DNA of 13,293 nucleotides from the NCBI GenBank assembly GCA_016795255.1, contig JAEUIB010000585.1:1-13293 (forward strand), read 5' to 3'. Within the stretch, counting starts at the first letter, position 1; each line of letters begins with the position of its first letter. Below, one piece after another: positions 1-6,924 of the stretch. Source of the stretch: Planctomycetota bacterium (GTDB lineage: Bacteria; Planctomycetota; B15-G4; JADJEK01). A model generated the notes under the pieces. The model saw only the letters and a list, made by a program, of their open reading frames with translations, was not told where the DNA came from and ran no database searches. A program made the position numbers and the translations under genes.

Positions 1-849
1 CTCGACGAGGAACGCCGCGACGGCCGTCGGCGTCTTGAAATGCCGATGCGCGGCGAGGTCGGTGACCGACGTGTCGATCTCGTGTCCGATGCCGGTCAGT
101 ACCGGGATCGCCGCATCGGCGACCGCGCGCACGACGTCCTCCTTGTCGAACCACGACAGATCGAGGACGGAACCGCCGCCGCGGACGATCACGATCACGT
201 CCGGCGAACGACGGACCAGAGTGCGCAGCGCCGCGACGACGGTCCGCGTGGTGTCCTCCCCCTGCATCCGGGCGTCGACGAACGCGATGCGGAACGCCAC
301 TCCGGACGCTTCGAGGGTCCGGACGAAGTCGTTGTACGCGGCACTGTCGGCCGAACTGATGAGCCCGATCGTCAGCGGGACGTCGCCGAGCACGTGCCGC
401 TGCTGGCGCGCGAGGACGCCTTCCTTCGTCAATCGTTCGATCAGCAGGCGGCGCTCGAGCGCGAGCTTGCCGAGCGTGTACGCCGGATCGACGTCGTGGA
501 CGACGAGCCGAAGCGCTCCGTACGGCGCGTAGAAGTCGATCGACACCAGCGCGCGGATCTCGATGCCGTCCTTCGGCTCGATCGCACCGCGCAACGTCCC
601 GCCGGGTCCGAACAAGCGCCGCTGTTCATCGGGCCACAGCACCGCGCCGAGGCTGTAGCGACGGCCGTCGGCGGGGTTCGTCTCGGACAGCGTGAAGAAC
701 CAATTGCGCTTCGACAGCGACCGCTCGAGCTCGGCGACTTCGCCGACCACCCAGACGCGCCGCGGGAACGAGCGTCGCATCGTCGCCTGGATCGACAGCG
801 CGAGCTCGGAGACGCGCATCGTGTCCTGCGGTCCGACGAGCGGGTTCAT
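1..849 (-). CDS. xseA: Exodeoxyribonuclease VII large subunit, N-terminal 283 residues (3' end cut by window)
   Basis: Large, catalytic subunit of exonuclease VII, a cytoplasmic nuclease that degrades single-stranded DNA from both ends together with the small subunit XseB. The reading frame is open from the start to the window edge. An N-terminal OB-fold DNA-binding region covers about residues 11-115 (RVSEL, VWVVGEVAELE, NWFFTL). The start of the catalytic domain follows, with the family signatures RGGGSVLDLSWFD (about 223-235) and GIGHEIDTSVTD (about 253-264) and then KTPTAVAAF (272-280). The family is usually about 400-450 residues, so the C-terminal third, including the coiled-coil part, lies outside. 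The ATG overlaps the TGA of the acyl-CoA synthetase gene as ATGA, and AAGGAG sits 5 nt upstream. A second Met at residue 11 is a less likely start. xseB, the usual partner, is not in view and may follow. Confidence 0.95.
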   Translation of the reverse strand, partial: MNPLVGPQDTMRVSELALSIQATMRRSFPRRVWVVGEVAELERSLSKRNWFFTLSETNPADGRRYSLGAVLWPDEQRRLFGPGGTLRGAIEPKDGIEIRALVSIDFYAPYGALRLVVHDVDPAYTLGKLALERRLLIERLTKEGVLARQQRHVLGDVPLTIGLISSADSAAYNDFVRTLEASGVAFRIAFVDARMQGEDTTRTVVAALRTLVRRSPDVIVIVRGGGSVLDLSWFDKEDVVRAVADAAIPVLTGIGHEIDTSVTDLAAHRHFKTPTAVAAFLVE

Positions 850-3005
850 CCGCGCTCCTTCGGCCGCAGGCGGATCCGCGCGTCGACGACGGCCGCGTTC
901 CGCGCGTCGGCGCCGATGATCAGCGGATTCAGATCGAGCTCGGCGACGTCGTCGAGATCGCCGACGAGACACGACAGGCGCAGCAGCATCTCTTCGAGGA
1001 ACGCGACGTCGACGGGCTTCGCGCCGCGCGCTCCCGACAACAACGGCCAGCCGCGGATCGATCGGATCATCTCGAACGCGTCGAGGTCGGTGATTGGATG
1101 CACGCGGACGGCGACGTCGCGCAGGACCTCGACGTAGACGCCGCCGAGTCCGAACAACAGCAACGGTCCGAACACGGGATCGGTGCTGGCGCCGAGGATC
1201 ACCTCGGCGTGCCCCTTCACCTGCTGCTGCGCGCGGATCCGCAGATCCGCGGCCTTCGGCTTCAAGCGGCGCTCGAGATCCGAGAACGCTTCGAACACCT
1301 GGTCGCCGTTCTCGAGGTTGGCGCGCACGCCGCCGATCTCGGTCTTGTGGACGAATGCCGACGACTCGGCCTTCAGCACGACCGGGTAACCGACCTCGTT
1401 GGCGAAGCGCATCGCGGCGCCGACGTCGTCGGCGACGATCGAACGCGCGACCGGCAGGCCGTACGCGCGCAGGATCGGATCGCATTCACCGCCGAGCAAC
1501 AGCGTCCGGCCGGCGGCCAATGCGTCGGCGACGACCTTGCGCGCCGCGTGCGCATCGACGCGGAACTTCGGCACGACGCCCTGCTTGCGCTCGCGATAGC
1601 GCCGCCAGCGGCACATCGCGGCCAGCGCGCTCGCCGCCTCTTCCGGGAACCGATAGACCGGGACGCTCGCGTCGCGGAGGATCCGCACGCCCTCGTCGCT
1701 CTGCTCTTTGCCCATGAAGCACGCGAGCGTGGTCTTGCCGCTGGAGCGCGGCGCGGCGGCGATCGTTCGCGCCACCGCCAATGCGTCGGTCGTCACCGGG
1801 GACACGAACAACGCGAGGATCGCGTCGACGCCCGGATCCTTACCGACCGCCGTCAGCGCCTTCTGGAAGCGCGTGGCGTCCGCGTCGGCGATCAGGTCGA
1901 CCGGGTTCTGCGTCGCCGCGCCTTCCGGCAGCGCGCGCTCGAGCGCCTTGCGCGTCGCCTTCGAGAACGTCGCCAGCGACAGTCCGAGCCCGGCGCACGC
2001 GTCGGTCGCGAGGATGCCCGGACCGCCGGCGTTGGTGACGATCGCGACGCGGTCGCCCTTCGGCATCGGCTGATTCGCGAACGCCGACGCCATCGTGAAC
2101 AGCTCGCGGACCGATTGAGCCCGCAACACGCCGCACTGCTCGAGCAGCGACTCGACGGCGATGTCCCGTCCGACCAGCGACCCGGTGTGCGACGCCGCGG
2201 CCCGCGCGCCGGCCGCGCTGCGTCCCGACTTCACGACGAGGATCGGCTTGTCGCGGGAGATCGAGCGCGCGATCTGCGTGAAGCGGCGCGGATCGCCGAA
2301 CGACTCGATGTAGAGCAGGATCACGTCGATCGCCGGATCGGCGCCGAACGCTTCGACGAGGTCCGTCGCCGTCACGTCGACGATGTTGCCGATCGACGCG
2401 AACTTGGCGATGCCGAGCCCGAGGTCGCGCGCGTCGGCCAGGATCGCTTCGCCGAGCGCGCCGGACTGCGTCGCGAACGCGACCCGGCCCGGCAGCGGGA
2501 CGCCGCCGGCGAACGACGCGTTCAAGCGCACGTCCTCCGCGGCGTTGATCAGGCCCATGCAGTTCGGCCCGATCACGCGCATGCCGAAGCTTCGCGTCAA
2601 GCGGCGCAACTCGTCCTCGCGCGCGACGCCTTCGTGACCGGCTTCCTTGAAGCCCGCCGTGATGACGACGAGTCCCTTGACGCCCTTCTTGCCGCAGTCC
2701 TTGACGACGTCGAGCACGAACTCGCGCGGCACCGCGATCACGGCGAGATCGACCGGATCGGGGATCGCCGAGACGCACGGGTACGCCTTGCTCGACAGCA
2801 CGACCTCGGCGGCGCGATTCACCGGGTACACCGGACCGCGGAAGCCGAACGACACCAGGTTGCGCAGGATCTCCGCACCGATCGAGCCCGGGCGGCGCGA
2901 CGCGCCGACGACCGCGACCGACCGCGGTTCGAACAACACCGAGATCGGAGCGGGCGCCGGAGTGGTCGCTCGACGCTTGGATCGCTTCGACGAGCCGGGC
3001 TTCAT
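846..3005 (-). CDS. ADP-forming acyl-CoA (acetate-CoA) ligase, single chain with fused alpha and beta parts
   Basis: 719 residues. The family interconverts acyl-CoA + ADP + Pi with free acid + CoA + ATP, a substrate-level phosphorylation step. Order of parts: a short basic tail (1-20, SSKRSKRR), a CoA-binding Rossmann domain (about 21-120, AVVGASRRPGSIG), two succinyl-CoA-ligase-like domains (GPNCMGLIN at 147-155, ATQSGALGE at 188-196, SHTGSL at 272-277), and a C-terminal ATP-grasp beta part (about 485-719, KAESSAFVHKTEIGGV from 545, ELDLNPL at 689-695). H273 matches the conserved phospho-histidine of the alpha part and H553 lies in the HKSDxGGV-like motif of the beta part, so both relay histidines appear intact. 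No GNAT domain is attached, so it is not the Pat-type acetyltransferase. The frame is open 28 codons further upstream, but the ATG at 3005 has AAGGA 7 nt before it and overlaps the stop of the MazG gene as ATGA. Substrate is not determinable; acetate, propionate or branched acids are possible. Confidence 0.92.
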   Translation of the reverse strand: MKPGSSKRSKRRATTPAPAPISVLFEPRSVAVVGASRRPGSIGAEILRNLVSFGFRGPVYPVNRAAEVVLSSKAYPCVSAIPDPVDLAVIAVPREFVLDVVKDCGKKGVKGLVVITAGFKEAGHEGVAREDELRRLTRSFGMRVIGPNCMGLINAAEDVRLNASFAGGVPLPGRVAFATQSGALGEAILADARDLGLGIAKFASIGNIVDVTATDLVEAFGADPAIDVILLYIESFGDPRRFTQIARSISRDKPILVVKSGRSAAGARAAASHTGSLVGRDIAVESLLEQCGVLRAQSVRELFTMASAFANQPMPKGDRVAIVTNAGGPGILATDACAGLGLSLATFSKATRKALERALPEGAATQNPVDLIADADATRFQKALTAVGKDPGVDAILALFVSPVTTDALAVARTIAAAPRSSGKTTLACFMGKEQSDEGVRILRDASVPVYRFPEEAASALAAMCRWRRYRERKQGVVPKFRVDAHAARKVVADALAAGRTLLLGGECDPILRAYGLPVARSIVADDVGAAMRFANEVGYPVVLKAESSAFVHKTEIGGVRANLENGDQVFEAFSDLERRLKPKAADLRIRAQQQVKGHAEVILGASTDPVFGPLLLFGLGGVYVEVLRDVAVRVHPITDLDAFEMIRSIRGWPLLSGARGAKPVDVAFLEEMLLRLSCLVGDLDDVAELDLNPLIIGADARNAAVVDARIRLRPKERG
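855..860 (-). promoter_or_regulatory. Ribosome binding site of xseA
   Basis: Read on the minus strand this is AAGGAG, 5 nt before the ATG at 849. It lies inside the last codons of the upstream acyl-CoA synthetase gene. It favours the ATG at 849 over the internal ATG ten codons later. Confidence 0.75.
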
Positions 3006-4366
3006 GCGCCGTCCTTCGCGAATGCGGAGCGCACGCGCGCGATCTGCGCGCGATGGACACGGTCGTGGACCGCGAGGAACTCGATCCACTGCAGGACGTC
3101 GAGCTCTCCGAAGTACGGATGCGGCAGCGTCAAGCGCCGCGGGTGGATCCGCACGAGCTCGGGAAGCTGCGCGAACACGGCGCTCCGCGATGCGTCGAGC
3201 GCGGCGAACGCCTGGGCTCGATCGACGGCGCCGGTCGGCACCATGCGCTCCGGTGCGTTCACGCGTTCGATCGGTTCGTACAGCCGGTTCTTCGGCGGGT
3301 GCGCGGCGAGCCCTTCGGCCGGGAACGGCTCCACCGGGCCGGCGGCGGACAACGCGGCGAGTCCCCCACGTAACCCGTGTGCGATCCGCGCCTCGACGAG
3401 CCCGAGATGTTCGACGACCTGGAGCATCGACCAGCCGCCGTCCCGCGGGCCCTTCGCCAGCAGATCGGTCGGCAGATCGCGCACCTGTTCGAGCAGCAAG
3501 CGGCGTTCGCGTGCGGCCTGACGGATCGGCTCACGCCATTCGTCCGGCGCCTGCGGCGGCAGCGCGGCGAGGTCGGGATCGACGACGCGCTTCGCGGCGC
3601 GGAAGCGTTCGGCGAGTTCCGATTCCGACCGCTCTTTCATCGACGCACCGAGCTCGCGCTCGAGCACGCGGAACCGATCGGAGAAGCGCGTCGCGGCCCG
3701 GCGCAGCGCGGTTTCCGGATTCACGCCAGCGTGCCGCGCGACGTTGACGACCGCGAACAGCACGTCGCCGAGCTCTTCGTCGATGCGGTCGGCGTCGGTC
3801 GTCGTCAGCGCGGCGCTCAGTTCGCCGAGTTCTTCCTCGAGCTTCGTCCACGCGCCCCGACCGTCCTGCCAGCGGAAGCCGACGCGCGCCGCCTTCTCGC
3901 CCATCCGATACGCGCGCAACAGCGCCGGCAACGCGGCCGGAACGCCGGCGAGCACCGACGGATCGGCGTCCTGCGCACGCTCGGCGCGCTTGATCTCCTC
4001 CCAATTCGCGAGCACCTGTTCGACGCCGGTGGCCTTGCCGTCGCCGAACACGTGCGGATGGCGGCGCACGAGCTTGTCGGCGATCGCCGACGCCACTTCG
4101 CGCAGCGAGAACGAGTTCGCGTCCTGCGCGATGCGACACGACAGCAGCACGTTCATCAGCAGATCGCCGAGCTCCCCCGCGATCGCGCCGCGATCCCCGC
4201 GCGCCATCGCGTCGGCGACTTCGTACGCCTCTTCGAGCAGATGCGGCGCCGTGGACTCGAGCGTCTGATCGCGGTCCCACGGGCAACCCCCGGGATCACG
4301 CAAGCGATCGACGATGCGCAACAGGTGCACGAAAGCGTCGAGACGGTCGTCGTTCGGATTCGGCAT
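3002..4366 (-). CDS. mazG: MazG nucleoside triphosphate pyrophosphohydrolase fused to a DinB-like domain
   Basis: 454 residues; typical MazG proteins are about 260-280. Residues 1-265 are a complete two-repeat MazG. The first repeat has CPWDRDQT (28-35), LLEEAYEV (43-50) and GELGDLL (64-70). The second has KLEEELGEL (175-183) and EELGDV (197-202). These acidic clusters bind the metal that hydrolyses NTPs to NMP and pyrophosphate, a pool-cleaning role in the cytoplasm. Residues about 275-454 look like a DinB/YfiT-type four-helix domain: GGWSMLQVVEHL (310-321) and LAVHDRVHRAQI (431-442) supply H320, H434 and H438, the expected metal-binding histidine triad. What the second domain does is unknown; DinB-like proteins include thiol transferases and stress proteins. 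No stop, frameshift or composition break separates the halves. The start ATG has only a weak GAG upstream, 74 nt after the aldehyde dehydrogenase stop. The stop overlaps the next gene. Confidence 0.9.
   Translation of the reverse strand: MPNPNDDRLDAFVHLLRIVDRLRDPGGCPWDRDQTLESTAPHLLEEAYEVADAMARGDRGAIAGELGDLLMNVLLSCRIAQDANSFSLREVASAIADKLVRRHPHVFGDGKATGVEQVLANWEEIKRAERAQDADPSVLAGVPAALPALLRAYRMGEKAARVGFRWQDGRGAWTKLEEELGELSAALTTTDADRIDEELGDVLFAVVNVARHAGVNPETALRRAATRFSDRFRVLERELGASMKERSESELAERFRAAKRVVDPDLAALPPQAPDEWREPIRQAARERRLLLEQVRDLPTDLLAKGPRDGGWSMLQVVEHLGLVEARIAHGLRGGLAALSAAGPVEPFPAEGLAAHPPKNRLYEPIERVNAPERMVPTGAVDRAQAFAALDASRSAVFAQLPELVRIHPRRLTLPHPYFGELDVLQWIEFLAVHDRVHRAQIARVRSAFAKDGA
3012..3016 (-). 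promoter_or_regulatory. Ribosome binding site of the acyl-CoA synthetase gene
   Basis: Minus-strand AAGGA, 6 nt before the ATG at 3005. It decides the start: the longer open frame to 3089 would add 28 arginine-rich residues that overlap the MazG-DinB gene and resemble no part of the family. Confidence 0.7.
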
Positions 4367-4440
4367 GGATCACTCGGAAGGAACGATGGAGAGATCGGGA
4401 CGGCGATCGGACGGGCGGTGGCCCGCGAGGTCGAACCGCG
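4367..4440 (-). other. Short intergenic spacer with a small hairpin
   Basis: Spacer of 74 nt between the aldehyde dehydrogenase stop and the MazG-DinB start. It contains a perfect 5-bp inverted repeat, CGGGC (4412-4416) and GCCCG (4421-4425), with a 4-nt loop. There is no T-tract after it on the minus strand, so it is a poor intrinsic terminator. No clear promoter was seen, so the genes are probably cotranscribed. Confidence 0.4.
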
Positions 4441-5883
4441 TCACGACTCGTGTGGCGCGTGGACCGCGAGCAAGCGTGGCTCGGTGCAGTGTTCGATCGC
4501 GTACCGCACTCCTTCGCGACCGAGCCCGGAGTCCTTCGTGCCGCCGTACGGCATCGTGTCGACGCGGAACGTCGGCGCGTCGTTCAGGATCACCGCGCCG
4601 ACGTCGAGATGCTCGTACGCGCGCAGCGCGACGCCGAGATCCCGCGTGAACAACCCCGCCTGCAGGCCGTAGCGCGAGTCGTTGACGTGCGCGATCGCCT
4701 CGTCGATCTCCTTGTAGCGATGGAGGTTCACGACCGGGCCGAACGCCTCGCGGCAGTCGATCGCGAGGCCGCGATCGACGTCGGTCAGCACGGTCGGATC
4801 GACCAGCCGGCCGCGCCGCTCGCCGCCGGCGAGGACGCGCGCGCCGTGCTGCTTCGCTTCGTGGATCCACTGCTCGATGCGCGCGGCGTTCTCCTCGTCG
4901 ATCATCGGGCCGACGTCGGTGATCTCTTCCATCGGGTCGCCGATGACGAGCTTGCCGGTCGCCTGGACGAAGCGCTCGACGAACGCCTTGTGGATCGAGT
5001 CGTGGACCAGGACGCGCTGGACCGAGATGCACACCTGTCCCGAGTACGTGAACGCGCCGGTCACGCACGCGCGGACCGCGAGGTCGAGATCCGCGTCCTT
5101 GTGGACGATCGCCGCCGCGTTGCCGCCGAGTTCGAGGACGACCGGCTTCTTGCCCGCCTTCGCCTTCAGGTCGAATCCGACGTCCGGACTGCCGGTGAAC
5201 GACAGCAGCTTGAACGTCTCGTCGTGGACCATCAGGTCGCCGACGTGCCGCGAGCACGGGATCACCGACAGGCCGCCCGGCGGCAGGCCCGCCTCTTCGA
5301 GTGCCTTCGCCAGCATCAGCGCCGCGCGCGGCGTCCGCGACGCCGGCTTCAGCACGATCGAGCAGCCGGCCGCGAGCGCCGGCGCGACTTTGTGAGCGAC
5401 CAGGTTCAGCGGGTAGTTGAACGGGGCGATGCCGAGCACCGGCCCCACCGGAAAGCGCCGGACGATGCCGAAGCGACCCTCGGTGCCACGACGCACGTCG
5501 AGCGGGATCGTCTCGCCGCAGATCCGCGTCGCTTCTTCGGCCGCCGCGGTGAACGTCTGCACCGCGCGATCGACTTCGGTCCGCGACTGGCGGATCGGTT
5601 TGCCGTTGTCGCCGGTGATGACGCGCGCGAACTCCTCGCGATGCTGCGCGATCCACGACGCCGCCTTCTTCAGGATCTCGCCGCGCGCGTACGCGGACAG
5701 ACGGCGCATCACCTCGAAGCCCGCGACGGCGGCCGCCGTGGCTTCGACCGCGGTCGTCGACGCCGCAGCGCTGACCGTCGCGATGCGGTCACCGCTGAAC
5801 GGATACACGACGTCGATCGAGTCGTCCGTGGCTTCCCAGCGACCCGCGAGGAACAACTTCTGGTGCGGAACGGTGTGCGGCAT
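4441..5883 (-). CDS. NAD(P)-dependent aldehyde dehydrogenase (lactaldehyde/semialdehyde-type)
   Basis: 480 residues, the normal length for the superfamily. It oxidises an aldehyde to the carboxylic acid with NAD or NADP. Visible landmarks: oxyanion-hole Asn in APFNYPLN (153-160, N156), cofactor-binding LKPAS (178-182), FTGS (229-232), general base E251 in ELGGN, catalytic C285 in YSGQVCISVQR (280-290), and E379 in REAFGP. The C-terminal MPYGGTKDSGLGREG (444-458) together with SGQVCISVQR recalls the lactaldehyde, phosphonoacetaldehyde and succinate-semialdehyde dehydrogenase branch rather than CoA-acylating enzymes, but the substrate cannot be read from sequence. The ATG has GAGGA 8 nt upstream. 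It is preceded by a likely terminator, so it probably opens a transcription unit running into mazG-dinB, the acyl-CoA synthetase and xseA. The downstream synthetase could activate the acid this enzyme makes, or recover ATP from its CoA ester. Confidence 0.93.
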   Translation of the reverse strand: MPHTVPHQKLFLAGRWEATDDSIDVVYPFSGDRIATVSAAASTTAVEATAAAVAGFEVMRRLSAYARGEILKKAASWIAQHREEFARVITGDNGKPIRQSRTEVDRAVQTFTAAAEEATRICGETIPLDVRRGTEGRFGIVRRFPVGPVLGIAPFNYPLNLVAHKVAPALAAGCSIVLKPASRTPRAALMLAKALEEAGLPPGGLSVIPCSRHVGDLMVHDETFKLLSFTGSPDVGFDLKAKAGKKPVVLELGGNAAAIVHKDADLDLAVRACVTGAFTYSGQVCISVQRVLVHDSIHKAFVERFVQATGKLVIGDPMEEITDVGPMIDEENAARIEQWIHEAKQHGARVLAGGERRGRLVDPTVLTDVDRGLAIDCREAFGPVVNLHRYKEIDEAIAHVNDSRYGLQAGLFTRDLGVALRAYEHLDVGAVILNDAPTFRVDTMPYGGTKDSGLGREGVRYAIEHCTEPRLLAVHAPHES

Positions 5884-5891
5884 CGGGCCGA

Positions 5892-5896
5892 TCCTC
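5892..5896 (-). promoter_or_regulatory. Ribosome binding site of the aldehyde dehydrogenase gene
   Basis: Minus-strand GAGGA, 8 nt before the ATG at 5883. The stretch between this site and the terminator at 5936 has no recognisable -35/-10 pair, so the promoter is not located. Confidence 0.55.
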
Positions 5897-5935
5897 GAAC
5901 GGAACCATCGAAGGCCGGAGCCTAGCAGTCCGTGG

Positions 5936-5959
5936 AAAAAGCCCGCCGAGCATTCGGGC
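5936..5959 (-). terminator. Probable intrinsic terminator after the radical SAM/epimerase unit
   Basis: On the minus strand a GC-only 5-bp stem, GCCCG (5959-5955) and CGGGC (5945-5941), with a 9-nt loop, is followed directly by five T (5940-5936). It begins about 20 nt after the epimerase stop and ends about 50 nt before the aldehyde dehydrogenase start. The stem is short, and an alternative CCGA/TCGG pairing within the loop is possible. Confidence 0.65.
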
Positions 5960-5979
5960 GAGCGGGAGCGTGCGGAGCG

Positions 5980-6924
5980 TCAGCCGCGACTCGTCACGGC
6001 GGCGGCGAGCGCGTCGTCGATCGAGCGTTGCGGGACGATCCCGAGCTCGTCACGCATGCGCGTCGTCGCGTAGGTGCGTTCGACGCGGGCGTACTCGATC
6101 AGCGCGGGCGGTACCGGCGGCGGCGCTCCGGCTCGTTCTGCGTGGCCGTTGCGAACTCGAGCTTCCTCGATCGTCATCTCGTCGATCGCCGGTGACACGC
6201 CGATCGCGCGCGCCACCGTGTCGACGTGGTCCCGCAACGACCGCACGTCGCCACTCGCGAGGTTGATGGGCCCGCAGACATCGGGTCGGTCGAGCGCTGC
6301 GGCGACGACGGCGCGCGCGGCGTCGTTCGCGTCGACGAGATCCATCCTCCGCACGCCGCCGTCGGGCAGCGGAACGACCGGAAGCCGTACCAGATCGGCG
6401 AGTCCGTCGGCGAGGTGCCCGACTCCGCGCCCGACGATCGGGCACGGCCGCATCACGCACGTCGAGAACTGCCCTTCCGCGTGCGCGCGGCGCACCAGCT
6501 CCTCGGCGCAGGACTTCGAGCGGGCGTACGGGCTACGCGCGGCGACCGCGACGCGTTCGTCGATCGACCGATGGGCGTCGTCGCCGTAGACCGCGACGCT
6601 GGAGACGTAGACGAAGCGCCGCGCCGCGCCGACGAACGCGGCGTCCAGCAGATGCCCGGTCGCATCGACGTTGACCGCGTCCATCCAGCGGGCGTCGGGA
6701 TGCATCGCTCCGGCGGCGTGGACGATCACGTCGGCGGCGCGCGCCGACTTCTCCCATGCCTCGTGTTCGCAGAGATCGCCGACCAGGACCTCGACGCCGT
6801 CGACCGAGAATCCGGATCGGCGCGTCAGCAGCGTCACCTGGACGTCCCGACGCCGCGTGAGCAACGGCAGGACCGCACGGCCGAGCAGTCCCGAACCTCC
6901 GGTGACGAACACGCGCAGGACCAT
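5980..6924 (-). CDS. NAD(P)-dependent epimerase/dehydratase (extended SDR)
   Basis: 314 residues, the usual length for extended short-chain dehydrogenases acting on nucleotide-sugar-like or related substrates. The N-terminal Rossmann motif is VTGGSGLLG (7-15). VGDLCE (48-53) and HAAGAMH (69-75) are the expected adenine-side and strand-4 segments. Catalytic residues are visible: VYVSSVAVYG (105-114) with S108/S109, and the YxxxK pair Y133 and K137 in SPYARSK. MRPCPIVGRG (158-167) and the later INLASG (220-225) are typical substrate-side elements. The substrate is unknown; sugar epimerases, dehydratases and 3-beta-hydroxysteroid-like members share this pattern. The ATG shares its A with the TGA of the radical SAM gene (TGATG), so translation is probably coupled; only a weak GGGA lies upstream. 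The pairing suggests both act in one pathway. A hairpin with a T-tract follows the stop. Confidence 0.88.
   Translation of the reverse strand: MVLRVFVTGGSGLLGRAVLPLLTRRRDVQVTLLTRRSGFSVDGVEVLVGDLCEHEAWEKSARAADVIVHAAGAMHPDARWMDAVNVDATGHLLDAAFVGAARRFVYVSSVAVYGDDAHRSIDERVAVAARSPYARSKSCAEELVRRAHAEGQFSTCVMRPCPIVGRGVGHLADGLADLVRLPVVPLPDGGVRRMDLVDANDAARAVVAAALDRPDVCGPINLASGDVRSLRDHVDTVARAIGVSPAIDEMTIEEARVRNGHAERAGAPPPVPPALIEYARVERTYATTRMRDELGIVPQRSIDDALAAAVTSRG

Noticed and set aside
1098..3521. A plus-strand open frame of 807 codons antisense to the acyl-CoA synthetase and mazG genes
   Set aside because: Its Arg/Asp/His/Ala-rich translation shows no family motif, while the minus strand carries full, recognisable proteins. 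It results from G/C at third codon positions.
5884..5935. A possible extended -10 (TGCTAGGCT on the minus strand) upstream of the aldehyde dehydrogenase
   Set aside because: It matches only part of the consensus, and at the right spacing the -35 position falls in the terminator stem with no similarity to TTGACA.
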